Source of the DNA: Streptomyces sp. 6-11-2
GTDB taxonomy: Bacteria; Actinomycetota; Actinomycetes; Streptomycetales; Streptomycetaceae
Length of the DNA stretch: 64,000 bases
Direction of reading: 5' to 3'
NCBI RefSeq assembly: GCF_006540305.1
Contig: NZ_BJOR01000001.1
Coordinates: forward strand, 496,001-560,000
Below, one piece after another: positions 43,748 through 52,400 of this stretch (its first letter is position 1; the number at the start of each line of letters is the position of its first letter). A model generated the notes under the pieces. That model was not told the origin of the DNA. It did not search any database and was given only the letters and a program-made list of their open reading frames with translations. The translations under genes were made by a program, and so were the position numbers.

Positions 43748-44763
43748 CTGGTGCCCTTCGCGGCGAACCCCGCGATCTTCTCGACGTTGGACTTGTCGAC
43801 GAAGGCCGGTCCGGTGAGCACGGGCTGCTCACCGCCGCCGCTGTAGTTGCCGTTGTTCTTGTACAGCCACAGGCCGTCCACGGCCAGGTAGCCCTGGAGG
43901 TAGGGCTGCTGGTCGACGGCGAACTCGATGTCGCCCTTCTTGACGGCGCCGGCCAGCTCCTTGTTGAGGTCGAAGGTGGCGACCTGGGCCTTGCTGCCCG
44001 CGTCGCCCACCGACTGCACCGCGGTCATCGCGACGGGGGCGCCGAGGGTGACGACGTGGTCGACGGAGCCGTCCTGCTTGAGCTTGGCGGTGATCGTCGA
44101 CTTCACCGACGGCATGTCCGCGCCGTTGACGTAGAGGTTCTCGATCGAGCCCTGGAAGGTCTTCTTCACGCCGTCGCAGCGCTGGGTCAGGCCGACGTTG
44201 CCCTGCTCGTGGATCACGCAGACGGCCTTCTTGGCGCCGACCTCGTTCAGCTTCTTGCCGAACGCCTCGCCCGCCACCGACTCGTCCTGCCCGAAGAACT
44301 CCAGCAGGTTGAGCTTCTTCCAGTCGTTCAGGCCGGAGTTGAGTCCGACCACGGGTATGCCGGCCTGCTCGGCCTTGGCCAGCACGCTCCGCATCGCCTC
44401 CGGCTTGGCGAGGGTGACGGCGATGCCGTCGACCTTCTGGTCGATGGCGTTCTGGACGAGGTTGGCCTGGGTGCCGGCGTTGGGGTCGGCGGAGTAGACC
44501 AGCTTGATGTTGTCCTTGGCGGCGGCCGCCTCGGCGCCCTTGCGGACGATGTCCCAGAAGGTGTCGCCGGGTGCCTGGTGGGTGACCAGCGCGACCGTCA
44601 TCCGGGGCGTGCCGGCCTTGCCCGCGGTGCCGCCGCCGTCCCCGCCCTCCTCGGCCTTCTTTCCGCCCGAGCCGCTGGAACAGCCGGCGAGGGCCAGGGC
44701 CGCCGCCGCGGTCACGGCCACGAGGGGGGCGACTCCGCGGGAGCGGCGAGAAGAGCGGTCCAT
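43744..44763 (-). CDS. Sugar-binding lipoprotein of the ABC transporter
   Basis: 339 residues with a lipoprotein signal ending in the lipobox LALAGC, then a Gly/Ser linker. The fold is the periplasmic binding protein of ribose/galactose type (VTHQAPGDTFWDIVRKGAE, GLNSG, DQQPYLQGY). First gene of the operon sbp-permease-ATPase-iolE-like-dehydrogenase. It is divergent from iolC across a shared promoter region, which supports inositol or a related polyol as ligand. Confidence 0.93.
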   Translation of the reverse strand: MDRSSRRSRGVAPLVAVTAAAALALAGCSSGSGGKKAEEGGDGGGTAGKAGTPRMTVALVTHQAPGDTFWDIVRKGAEAAAAKDNIKLVYSADPNAGTQANLVQNAIDQKVDGIAVTLAKPEAMRSVLAKAEQAGIPVVGLNSGLNDWKKLNLLEFFGQDESVAGEAFGKKLNEVGAKKAVCVIHEQGNVGLTQRCDGVKKTFQGSIENLYVNGADMPSVKSTITAKLKQDGSVDHVVTLGAPVAMTAVQSVGDAGSKAQVATFDLNKELAGAVKKGDIEFAVDQQPYLQGYLAVDGLWLYKNNGNYSGGGEQPVLTGPAFVDKSNVEKIAGFAAKGTR

Positions 44764-45114
44764 CTTTCCTGCACCTCACTGTGGTTCGGGGAAAGCTCGG
44801 GGAGAACTCGGGAAACTCGGGGGAGGGTAGGGCATCGGGAGGTCCGGGGCCCAGGGCCGGCAAGGACGGATCCGGGGCCGTGTGCCGCTTGCGCGGCTGG
44901 TGCGTTGGGACCGGATCCAATCCCCTGGCGCGCCCGCTGTCAATACTTTGTTAAGACATCCGTTCACGAGCTAGTCCGAATGTAAGAACAAACTCTTGAC
45001 AGTGTGGCCGTCCGCGTCCTACATCTGGGAGGCGGCAGGCCCCGGGATCCGTGTCCCCACCGTCGCGGGGCCCCCTGGGATCCGCACCCCAGCCCAGCCC
45101 GAGGAGCGTCGCGC
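44764..45114. other. Gene-free divergent region of the inositol cluster
   Basis: This 351-bp gap carries the mirrored promoter arms in its A/T-rich middle. The flanks are GC-rich leaders without other visible signals. A -10-like TTGGAT lies 17 bp from the minus-strand -35; the plus-strand -10 is weaker (TACATC). Confidence 0.6.
44937..45002. promoter_or_regulatory. Divergent promoter with 21-bp inverted arms, sbp operon / iolC operon
   Basis: The arm at 44937-44957 (CTGTCAATACTTTGTT...) and the complement of 44982-45002 (CTGTCAAGAGTTTGTT...) match at 16 of 21 bases, with a 24-bp spacer. Each arm ends in an outward-facing TTGACA, a consensus -35, so both operons appear to be driven from, and controlled at, one symmetric element. 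Confidence 0.65.
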
Positions 45115-46086
45115 ATGGCAGAGCCCGCTGAGTCCGCCCAGTCCTTCGACCTGATCACCATGGGACGCATCGGAGTCGATCTCTACCCCCTGCAGTCCGG
45201 CGTACCCCTGGCCCGCGTGGAGACCTTCGGCAAGTTCCTCGGCGGTTCCGCGGCCAACGTGGCCGTCGCCGCGGCCCGGCTCGGCCGCTCCACCGCGGTG
45301 ATCACCCGCACCGGCGACGACCCGTTCGGCGCGTATCTCCACGAGGCGCTGAAGGACTTCGGCGTCGACGACCGCTGGGTCACGCCGGTCGCCGCGTACC
45401 CCACCCCGGTGACCTTCTGCGAGATCTTCCCGCCGGACGACTTCCCCCTCTACTTCTACCGCCGGCCCAAGGCCCCGGACCTGGAGATCCACACCGACGA
45501 GCTGGACCTCTCCGCCATCCGCGCGGCCCGGATCTTCTGGATCACCGGCACCGGCCTGAGCGAGGAGCCGAGCCGCTCCGCCACACTCGCCGCCCTGGCC
45601 GCGCGCGACAAGGCGGGCACCACCGTCTTCGACCTCGACTGGCGCCCGATGTTCTGGCCGGATCCCGCCCGGGCCCGCCCGTACTACGCCGAGGCGCTGC
45701 GGCACGCCACCGTGGCGGTCGGCAACGTCGACGAGTGCGAGATCGCCACCGGCGTGCGCGAACCCGAGGCCTGCGCCGAGGCGCTGCTGGCGGCCGGTGT
45801 GGAACTGGCCGTCGTCAAACAGGGCCCCAAGGGAGTCCTCGCGGTGCACCGGGACGGCAGCCGGGCCGAGGTCCCGCCGGTGCCCGTCGAGGTCGTCAAC
45901 GGCCTCGGCGCGGGCGACGCGTTCGGCGGCTCGCTCTGCCACGGCCTGCTGTCGGGCTGGGACCTGACGACGGCCATGCGGTACGCCAACGCGGCCGGCG
46001 CCCTCGTCGCCTCCCGCCTCGCCTGCTCCTCCGCGATGCCCACCCGTGCGGAGGTCGACGGCCTCCTCGCGCGAGCCACTGCCTGA
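45115..46086 (+). CDS. iolC: 5-dehydro-2-deoxygluconokinase IolC
   Basis: 323 residues, ATG at 45115 with GAGGAGCG upstream. PfkB/ribokinase fold: FLGGSAANVAVAAARLG near the N terminus and NGLGAGDAFGGSL with the catalytic Asp near the C terminus. IolC phosphorylates 2-deoxy-5-keto-D-gluconate. Assignment rests on the family plus iolB and iolD in the same operon. The longer frame back to 45004 includes promoter sequence and is rejected. Confidence 0.92.
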   Translation: MAEPAESAQSFDLITMGRIGVDLYPLQSGVPLARVETFGKFLGGSAANVAVAAARLGRSTAVITRTGDDPFGAYLHEALKDFGVDDRWVTPVAAYPTPVTFCEIFPPDDFPLYFYRRPKAPDLEIHTDELDLSAIRAARIFWITGTGLSEEPSRSATLAALAARDKAGTTVFDLDWRPMFWPDPARARPYYAEALRHATVAVGNVDECEIATGVREPEACAEALLAAGVELAVVKQGPKGVLAVHRDGSRAEVPPVPVEVVNGLGAGDAFGGSLCHGLLSGWDLTTAMRYANAAGALVASRLACSSAMPTRAEVDGLLARATA

Positions 46087-46099
46087 ACGGAGCCTCCTC

Positions 46100-46978
46100 T
46101 TGAGCCTCAGCATCCCCGACCTGACCGCGGTCCGTGCCCGGCACCCCGAGGCCGTCGCGGAGGCGGCCGCGCACCGGGTGCGCCGCCCGCTGATCGGCGA
46201 CAGCGGCCGACTGATGATCGTGGCCGCCGACCACCCCGCCCGCGGCGCGCTCGGGGTCGGCGACCGCAGACTCGCCATGGCCAACCGGGCCGACCTGCTC
46301 GAACGTCTCTGCGTCGCGCTGTCGCGGCCCGGCGTCGACGGGGTGCTCGCCACCGCCGACGTCCTGGAGGACCTGCTGCTCCTCGGGGTGCTCGACGGCA
46401 AGGTCGTCATGGGCTCGATGAACCGCGGCGGCCTGTCCGGCGCCTCCTTCGAGATGGACGACCGCTTCACCGGGCACCGCGCCCGCGACATCGCCCGGCT
46501 CCGCTTCGACGCGGGCAAGCTGCTGCTGCGCATCGACTACGACGACCCGGGCTCACTGACCACCATGGAGTCCACCGCGCGGGCCGTCGACGAGATGGCG
46601 GAGTTGCGCCTGCCGGTCTTCGTCGAGCCGTTCATCGCGCGCCGCGCCGGCGGCAGGGTCGCCAACGACCTGTCCGCCGAGGCCGTCACCCGCTCCATCG
46701 CCATAGCGTCGGGCCTGGGCGGCACCTCCGCCTACACCTGGCTGAAACTGCCCGTCACCGAGAATCCGGACGACATGGCCGAGGTCCTGCGGACCTCCAC
46801 GCTGCCGGCCGTGCTGCTCGGCGGCGAGATCGGCGACGACCAGGAGGGCGCCTACGAGCGCTGGCGCAAGGCCCTCAGACTCCCCACCGTGCAGGGCATG
46901 GTCGTCGGCCGGTCACTGCTGTATCCGGCCGCGGGCAGTGTGGAGAGCGCGGTCGACACGGCCGTGAGCCTGCTGTGA
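46100..46978 (+). CDS. DeoC-like aldolase of inositol catabolism (Cgl0158 type)
   Basis: 292 residues from a TTG at 46100 with CGGAG upstream. Class I aldolase barrel: IVAADHPARGALG, RIDYDDPGSLTT and the likely Schiff-base Lys in TWLKLPVTENP. Relatives sit in actinobacterial iol operons in place of the class II IolJ aldolase and are thought to split phosphorylated deoxyketogluconate to dihydroxyacetone phosphate and malonate semialdehyde. It lies 13 bp behind iolC. Confidence 0.82.
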   Translation: MSLSIPDLTAVRARHPEAVAEAAAHRVRRPLIGDSGRLMIVAADHPARGALGVGDRRLAMANRADLLERLCVALSRPGVDGVLATADVLEDLLLLGVLDGKVVMGSMNRGGLSGASFEMDDRFTGHRARDIARLRFDAGKLLLRIDYDDPGSLTTMESTARAVDEMAELRLPVFVEPFIARRAGGRVANDLSAEAVTRSIAIASGLGGTSAYTWLKLPVTENPDDMAEVLRTSTLPAVLLGGEIGDDQEGAYERWRKALRLPTVQGMVVGRSLLYPAAGSVESAVDTAVSLL

Positions 46979-47085
46979 CCGGGCCCTTCCGGTCCGGGCC
47001 TTGCCCCGGCCCGCCCGCGCTCCGGCCGTGACGCCCGTGCTCCAGCCGTGATTCGCCGTTGTCCCGCCGCGACAGGAGGCATTTC

Positions 47086-48003
47086 GTGACCAGCCCCTAC
47101 CACCTCCCCGCCGGAAAGGCCCTCGCCGGCCCCTACGTCGTGGACGTGAGCCCGGAGTCCGCCGGCTGGGACCACGCCGGCCTGCGCGTCCTGGAACTGC
47201 CGCCCGGCGGCTCGCACACCTTCGAAACCGGCGACAGCGAGTGGATCGTGCTGCCGCTCAGCGGCGGCTGCACGGTCGCCGCCGACGACGATTTCGGCAG
47301 TGACACGTTCCAACTGGCCGGCCGCGAGAGCGTGTTCAGCGGTGTGAGCGACTTCGCGTACGTACCCCGCGACGCCCGCGCGACCGTCTCGTCCACCGGC
47401 GGCGGACGGTTCGCGCTCACCGGCGCCCGCTGCGCCCGGCGCCTGCCCGCCCGTTACGGTCCGGCGTCCGGCGTACCGGTGGAGCTGCGCGGCACCGGGA
47501 ACTGCTCCCGCCAGGTCAACAACTTCGGCGCGGCCGCCCCCTCCGGAGGCGCTGACGGGCAGGGTTTCGAGTGCGACAAGCTGATCGCCGTGGAGGTGAT
47601 CACCCCGGGCGGCAACTGGTCCTCCTTCCCGCCGCACAAGCACGACGAGCACCGGCCGGGCGAGGAGTCGGTCCTGGAGGAGATCTACTACTTCGAGTTC
47701 GCCGCCCACGACGGCACCCCCGGCCTCGGGTACCAGCGAGTCTCCCCGTCCGGTCCCGGCCGGGAGACGGACGTGCTGGCCGAGGTGCGCGGCGGTGACG
47801 TGGTCCTGATCCCGGACGGCTGGCACGGGCCGTCGATGGCCGTGCCCGGCCACCACATGTACTACCTCAACGTCATGGCCGGACCGGACGCCGAGCGCGC
47901 CTGGCTGATCTGCGACCACCCCGACCACGCGTGGATCCGCGACACCTGGCCCGAGCAGCCCGTCGACCCCCGCCTCCCCCTGTACACCGCCCCTTCCCCG
48001 TGA
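47086..48003 (+). CDS. iolB: 5-deoxy-glucuronate isomerase IolB
   Basis: 305 residues; the GTG at 47086 has ACAGGAGGC upstream. Bicupin fold with the metal site PPHKHDEHRPGEESVLEEIYYFE cut here into two parts: PPHKHDEH and EEIYYFEF, plus the late GWHGP and HHMYYLNVMAG. IolB converts 5-deoxyglucuronate to 2-deoxy-5-ketogluconate. It lies 7 bp upstream of iolD. Confidence 0.95.
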   Translation: MTSPYHLPAGKALAGPYVVDVSPESAGWDHAGLRVLELPPGGSHTFETGDSEWIVLPLSGGCTVAADDDFGSDTFQLAGRESVFSGVSDFAYVPRDARATVSSTGGGRFALTGARCARRLPARYGPASGVPVELRGTGNCSRQVNNFGAAAPSGGADGQGFECDKLIAVEVITPGGNWSSFPPHKHDEHRPGEESVLEEIYYFEFAAHDGTPGLGYQRVSPSGPGRETDVLAEVRGGDVVLIPDGWHGPSMAVPGHHMYYLNVMAGPDAERAWLICDHPDHAWIRDTWPEQPVDPRLPLYTAPSP

Positions 48004-48010
48004 GGTCACG

Positions 48011-49894
48011 ATGAGCCATTCCACGATCCGCCTCACCGCCGCCCAGGCGCTGGTGCGGTTCCTCGCCGCCCAGTACACCGAACGGGACGGCGTAAGGCAC
48101 CGGCTGATCGCCGGCACCTGGGGCATCTTCGGCCACGGCAACGTGGCCGGTCTCGGACAGGCGCTGATGGAGGCGGGCGAGGACGTCATGCCCTACCACC
48201 AGGGCCGCAACGAGCAGGCCATGGTGCACGCGGCGGTCGGGTACGCCCGGCAGCGCGGCCGGCTGTCCACGCAGGCGGTCACGACGTCCATCGGACCGGG
48301 CGCCACCAACCTCGCCACGGGTGCGGCCCTGGCCACGATCAACCGCCTCCCGGTGCTCCTGCTCCCCGGCGACTACTTCGCCTCGCACGCCGCCGACCCG
48401 CTGCTCCAGCAGCTGGAGCACCCCGTCGAGGCGGACGTGTCCGTCAACGACACCCTGCGCCCGGTGTCCCGCTGGTTCGACCGGATCACCCGCCCCGAGG
48501 CCCTGATCCCCTCCGCCCTGAACGCCATGCGGGTGCTCACCGACCCGGCCGAGACCGGGGCGGTCACCCTCGCGCTGCCGCAGGACGTGCAGGCGGAGGC
48601 CTTCGACTGGCCCGAGGAGTTCTTCGCCGAGCGGGTGTGGCGGGTACGGCGTCCCGCCCCGGACCCGGCCGAACTCGCCGACGCGGTACGGGCCGTGCGG
48701 GCCGCCCGGCGTCCACTGGTCGTCGCCGGCGGCGGAGTCCACCACAGCGGGGCCGAGGACGCGCTGAAGGCGCTCGCCGACGCCACCGGCATCCCGGTCG
48801 CCTCCACCCAGGCGGGCAAGGGCTCGCTGCGCCACGACCACCCGGCCGACCTCGGCGGCATCGGCCACACCGGCACGGCCGTCAGTGACGACCTGGCCCG
48901 CACCGCGGACCTGGTCATCGGCGTCGGCACCCGCTACACCGACTTCACCACGGCCTCCGGCACGCTCTTCCAGAACCCGGAGGTCCGGTTCGTCAACCTC
49001 AACGTCACCGCGTTCGACGCCCACAAGCTGGCGGCCACCACCCTCGTCTGCGACGCGCGGACCGGTCTGACGGCACTCACGGAGGCACTGGCCGGGCACC
49101 GTGTGGACGCCGGGTACGAGGCCGGGTACCGCGCCGGCAAGGAGCGCTGGGAGCGGGTGGTCGAGGCGGCGTTCCGCGCCGACGACGACAGCGCCGTACC
49201 GACCCAGAGCCAGGTGCTGGGCGCGCTGGACGCGGTCGTGGGCGACGACGACGTGGTGATCAACGCGGCTGGCTCCCTCCCCGGTGACCTGCACAAACTG
49301 TGGCGGACCCGCTCCCCGCGCCAGTACCACCTGGAGTACGGCTACTCCTGCATGGGCTACGAGATCCCGGCCGCGATCGGCGTGCAGCAGGCCGCGCCGG
49401 ACACGCCGGTGTGGGCGCTGGTCGGCGACGGCACCTACCTGATGATGCCGACGGAGATCGTCACCGCCGTCCAGGAGGGCCTGCCCGTCAACGTGGTGCT
49501 GGTCCAGAACCACGGGTACGCCTCCATCGGCGGCCTGTCGGAGTCGGTGGGCGCCGAGCGCTACGGCACCGCCTACCGCTACCGCGCCGCCGACGGCTCC
49601 TTCACGGGCGCACCCCTCCCCGTGGACCTCGCCGCCAACGCCGCCAGCCTCGGCATGGAGGTGCTGCGCGCCAAGACGGTCGGCGAGCTGCGCCGGGCGC
49701 TCGGCGCGGCCCGCGCCTCCGACCGGCCGACGTGCGTCCACGTCGAGACCGACGTCGAGCGTCCCGCCCCGGCCGCTCCCCCGGCCGAGGCCTGGTGGGA
49801 CGTGCCGGTGGCCGAGGTGTCCGCCCGTGAGCCCGCCGTCCGGGCCCGCGCGCGCTACGACCGCGAGGTGGCCGCCCGCCGCCGCCATCTGTGA
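48011..49894 (+). CDS. iolD: Trihydroxycyclohexane-1,2-dione hydrolase IolD
   Basis: 627 residues, a thiamine diphosphate enzyme of the acetolactate synthase superfamily. The N-terminal Glu of the cofactor site is in QGRNEQAMVHAA, and the ThDP/Mg motif runs from GDGTYLMMP to NHGYAS. It opens the cyclohexanedione ring made by IolE to 5-deoxyglucuronate, the substrate of IolB. GAGG overlapping the iolB stop serves as ribosome site, so translation is likely coupled. Confidence 0.95.
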   Translation: MSHSTIRLTAAQALVRFLAAQYTERDGVRHRLIAGTWGIFGHGNVAGLGQALMEAGEDVMPYHQGRNEQAMVHAAVGYARQRGRLSTQAVTTSIGPGATNLATGAALATINRLPVLLLPGDYFASHAADPLLQQLEHPVEADVSVNDTLRPVSRWFDRITRPEALIPSALNAMRVLTDPAETGAVTLALPQDVQAEAFDWPEEFFAERVWRVRRPAPDPAELADAVRAVRAARRPLVVAGGGVHHSGAEDALKALADATGIPVASTQAGKGSLRHDHPADLGGIGHTGTAVSDDLARTADLVIGVGTRYTDFTTASGTLFQNPEVRFVNLNVTAFDAHKLAATTLVCDARTGLTALTEALAGHRVDAGYEAGYRAGKERWERVVEAAFRADDDSAVPTQSQVLGALDAVVGDDDVVINAAGSLPGDLHKLWRTRSPRQYHLEYGYSCMGYEIPAAIGVQQAAPDTPVWALVGDGTYLMMPTEIVTAVQEGLPVNVVLVQNHGYASIGGLSESVGAERYGTAYRYRAADGSFTGAPLPVDLAANAASLGMEVLRAKTVGELRRALGAARASDRPTCVHVETDVERPAPAAPPAEAWWDVPVAEVSAREPAVRARARYDREVAARRRHL

Positions 49895-49954
49895 AGGCGC
49901 CCCGGCCGGGGCCGCTCCAGCCCGTGTCCCACCCGACCCGAAGGGGGTGCCGCC

Positions 49955-50740
49955 ATGGCGGCGACCGGTGACCGGTCCCGTCCCGGGACCGTCTGCGCGC
50001 TCGATTCCCTGGACTTCGCGCTGGACCGGGGCAGTCCGGTGCCGCTGTACCACCAGTTCGCCCAGCAGCTGGAGGGGGCGATCGAACGCGGGCTCCTCAT
50101 CCCGGGGGACCTCCTGGGCAACGAGATCGACCTGTCCGCGCGCCTGGGCCTGTCCCGCCCCACGGTCCGCCAGGCCATCCAGTCCCTGGTCGACAAGGGC
50201 CTCCTGGTGCGGCGGCGCGGGGTGGGCACCCAGGTGGTGCACAGCAGGGTCAAGCGCCCCCTGGAGCTGAGCAGTCTCTACGACGACCTGGAGACGGCCG
50301 GGCAGGGACCGACCACCAGGGTGCTGCGCAACGAGCGGGTGCCCGCGACCGCCGACGTGGCCGCCGCGCTCGGCCTCGCGAAGGGCGCCGAGGTCACGGT
50401 GCTGGAACGGCTGCGGTTCACGCACGGCCGGCCGGTGGCCTTCCTGTGCAACCACCTGCCGGCGGCCCTGCTCGAACCGGACACCGCCCGGCTGGAGTCG
50501 ACGGGTCTGTACCGCGTGATGCGCTCGGCGGGCATCACCCTGCACAGCGCCCGCCAGACCATCGGCGCCCGCGCGGCCACCGCCGAGGAGGCCCCCCTGC
50601 TCGACGAGCGGGAGGGCGCCGCCCTGCTCACCATGCAGCGCACGGCCTACGACGACACGGGCCGCGCGGTCGAGCACGGCACCCACGTGTACCGCGCGTC
50701 CCGGTACACCTTCGACTTCCAGCTGCTGGTGAGGTCGTGA
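49955..50740 (+). CDS. GntR/HutC-family (UTRA) regulator
   Basis: 261 residues. N-terminal GntR HTH (EIDLSARLGLSRPTVRQAIQSLVDKGLLVRRRGVGTQV) and a UTRA ligand domain (RLRFTHGRPVAFLCNHLP). It is 60 bp behind iolD on the same strand, so it probably ends the iol operon and may control it, with the mirrored promoter element as candidate target. The effector may be an inositol or its phosphorylated catabolite. Confidence 0.92.
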   Translation: MAATGDRSRPGTVCALDSLDFALDRGSPVPLYHQFAQQLEGAIERGLLIPGDLLGNEIDLSARLGLSRPTVRQAIQSLVDKGLLVRRRGVGTQVVHSRVKRPLELSSLYDDLETAGQGPTTRVLRNERVPATADVAAALGLAKGAEVTVLERLRFTHGRPVAFLCNHLPAALLEPDTARLESTGLYRVMRSAGITLHSARQTIGARAATAEEAPLLDEREGAALLTMQRTAYDDTGRAVEHGTHVYRASRYTFDFQLLVRS

Positions 50741-50771
50741 AAGGGGCGCCACTGGTCCCCGAACATGATCA

Positions 50772-50805
50772 AGGGGATGTTTCGGATTCCTCCAAAACAT
50801 CCCCT
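50772..50805. terminator. Terminator between the iol operon and the second tRNA-Pro
   Basis: AGGGGATGTTT and its complement form an 11-bp stem with a 12-base loop. It lies 20 bp past the 3' end of the minus-strand tRNA and 31 bp past the GntR stop, so it may serve both. Confidence 0.75.
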
Positions 50806-50824
50806 GACCTGCGACTCTTTCGAG

Positions 50825-50898
<74 letters not shown>

Positions 50899-50999
50899 GT
50901 GCGCGTTCGTGCGGTGAACCACGTGATCGCGCGAACGTCACTTTACCCCACCTCGGGGTCCGCGCCGAAAAGGGGCACGGGGTCGGGGACAATCGGCGT

Positions 51000-51527
51000 A
51001 TGAGCGGCACTTCCTCCGACAGGCCGGCGGGCGCGCGGGACCGGGACAGTGAGGGGCGGGCGCGCAACGCGCGGCCCCGGGACGGGCTCGGGCGGCCCCT
51101 GCCGTACGGCGCCGACGGTGTACCGAGGCAGCCCGAGGGCGTGGTGCGCACCCCGCCGGCGACGGTCGCCGAGGCTCAGGCGCTGCTGGACGCGGGCAAG
51201 CCGTTCCACGCGCACGAGGTCTTCGAGGACGCCTGGAAGTCGGGGCCGCCGGCGGAGCGCGCCCTGTGGCGGGGGCTGGCCCAGCTCGCGGTGGGGCTCA
51301 CGCACGCGGCCCGCGGCAACGTCACCGGCGGCGCACGGCTGCTGCGGCGCGGGGCGGGGGCGGTGGAGGAGTGGGTGGCGGACACCGGGGAGCGGACTCC
51401 GTACGGCATGGACGTGTCCGGGGTGGCGGTGTGGGCGCGGGAGCTGGCGGACGCCGTGGACAGCGGGGCGTCGGGTGCCGTGGACGCGGCGGAGCGGGCG
51501 CCTCGGCTGCGCGGCGGCGGGGCGTAG
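51000..51527 (+). CDS. DUF309 protein
   Basis: 175 residues. The DUF309 core is seen from ALLDAGKPFHAHEVFEDAWK to GLAQLAVGLTHAARGN, with the conserved HxxHEVxE helix that may bind a metal. Function is unknown. No ribosome site precedes ATG at 51000, but GACAAT ends 6 bases before it, so the mRNA is probably leaderless. The N-terminal ~45 residues are charged and not part of the domain. Confidence 0.88.
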   Translation: MSGTSSDRPAGARDRDSEGRARNARPRDGLGRPLPYGADGVPRQPEGVVRTPPATVAEAQALLDAGKPFHAHEVFEDAWKSGPPAERALWRGLAQLAVGLTHAARGNVTGGARLLRRGAGAVEEWVADTGERTPYGMDVSGVAVWARELADAVDSGASGAVDAAERAPRLRGGGA

Positions 51528-51611
51528 CCCGCGGGCGGCGTGAGCGGTGCCGGTGGCGGTCGGTGCGACGCCGGTGGACGCGTTGTCAGTGCCGTACGGC
51601 AGACTCGGGGC

Positions 51612-52400
51612 GTGCGAAAGATTCATGTGATCGGCATCGGCGCGGGCGACCCCGACCAGCTCACCCTCCAGGCTGTCAGGGCGCTGTGCGACACGGACGT
51701 GTTCTTCGTCCTCGACAAGGGCGAGGCGAAGTCGGACCTCGTGCAGCTGCGCCGGGACATGCTTCGCACGCACATACCGGAGGGGACGTACCGCGTGGTG
51801 GAGGCGCGTGACCCGGAGCGGGACCGAACGGCGGGCGGTTCCGCCTACTCCCCCGCCGTCGGCGACTGGCGCAGCGCACGCGCGGACATCTACGAGCGGC
51901 TGATCACGGGGGAACTGGGGGAGGACGAGACCGGCGCGTTCCTGGTGTGGGGCGATCCGGCGCTGTACGACAGCACGCTCGGCATCCTCCAGGAGGTGCT
52001 GGCGCGGGGCACGGTGGACTTCGCGTACGACGTGGTGCCCGGCATCAGCAGCGTCTCGGCCCTGGTCGCCCGGCACCGTACGGGGCTGAACCGGGTCGCC
52101 CGGCCCGTGCAGATCACCACCGGGCGGCGGCTGGCCGAGGGGTTCCCGGAGGGCGTGGACGACGTGGTGGTGATGCTCGACGCCCACCAGGCCTTCCGGC
52201 ACTGCGCCGACCAGGACATCGACATCTACTGGGGCGCCTACATAGGCACCCCGGACGAGATCCTCGTCTCCGGCCCGATCGCCGAGGCCGCGCCACGCAT
52301 CGAGCGGCTGCGGGCCGAGGCACGCGAGCGCAAGGGGTGGATCATGGACACGTATCTGCTGCGCCGCAAGCCCGAGGGTCGGCCGGAGAGGGCGGAGTAG
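51612..52400 (+). CDS. cobF: Precorrin-6A synthase (deacetylating) CobF
   Basis: 262 residues from a GTG at 51612, where the methyltransferase fold begins (KIHVIGIGAGDPDQLTLQAV). Other tetrapyrrole methylase features are VWGDPALYDS and VVPGISSVSALVARH. CobF methylates C-1 of precorrin-5 with loss of the acetyl unit in aerobic cobalamin synthesis. The next enzyme of the pathway, CobK, is encoded on the opposite strand and overlaps its 3' end by 59 bp. Confidence 0.93.
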   Translation: MRKIHVIGIGAGDPDQLTLQAVRALCDTDVFFVLDKGEAKSDLVQLRRDMLRTHIPEGTYRVVEARDPERDRTAGGSAYSPAVGDWRSARADIYERLITGELGEDETGAFLVWGDPALYDSTLGILQEVLARGTVDFAYDVVPGISSVSALVARHRTGLNRVARPVQITTGRRLAEGFPEGVDDVVVMLDAHQAFRHCADQDIDIYWGAYIGTPDEILVSGPIAEAAPRIERLRAEARERKGWIMDTYLLRRKPEGRPERAE

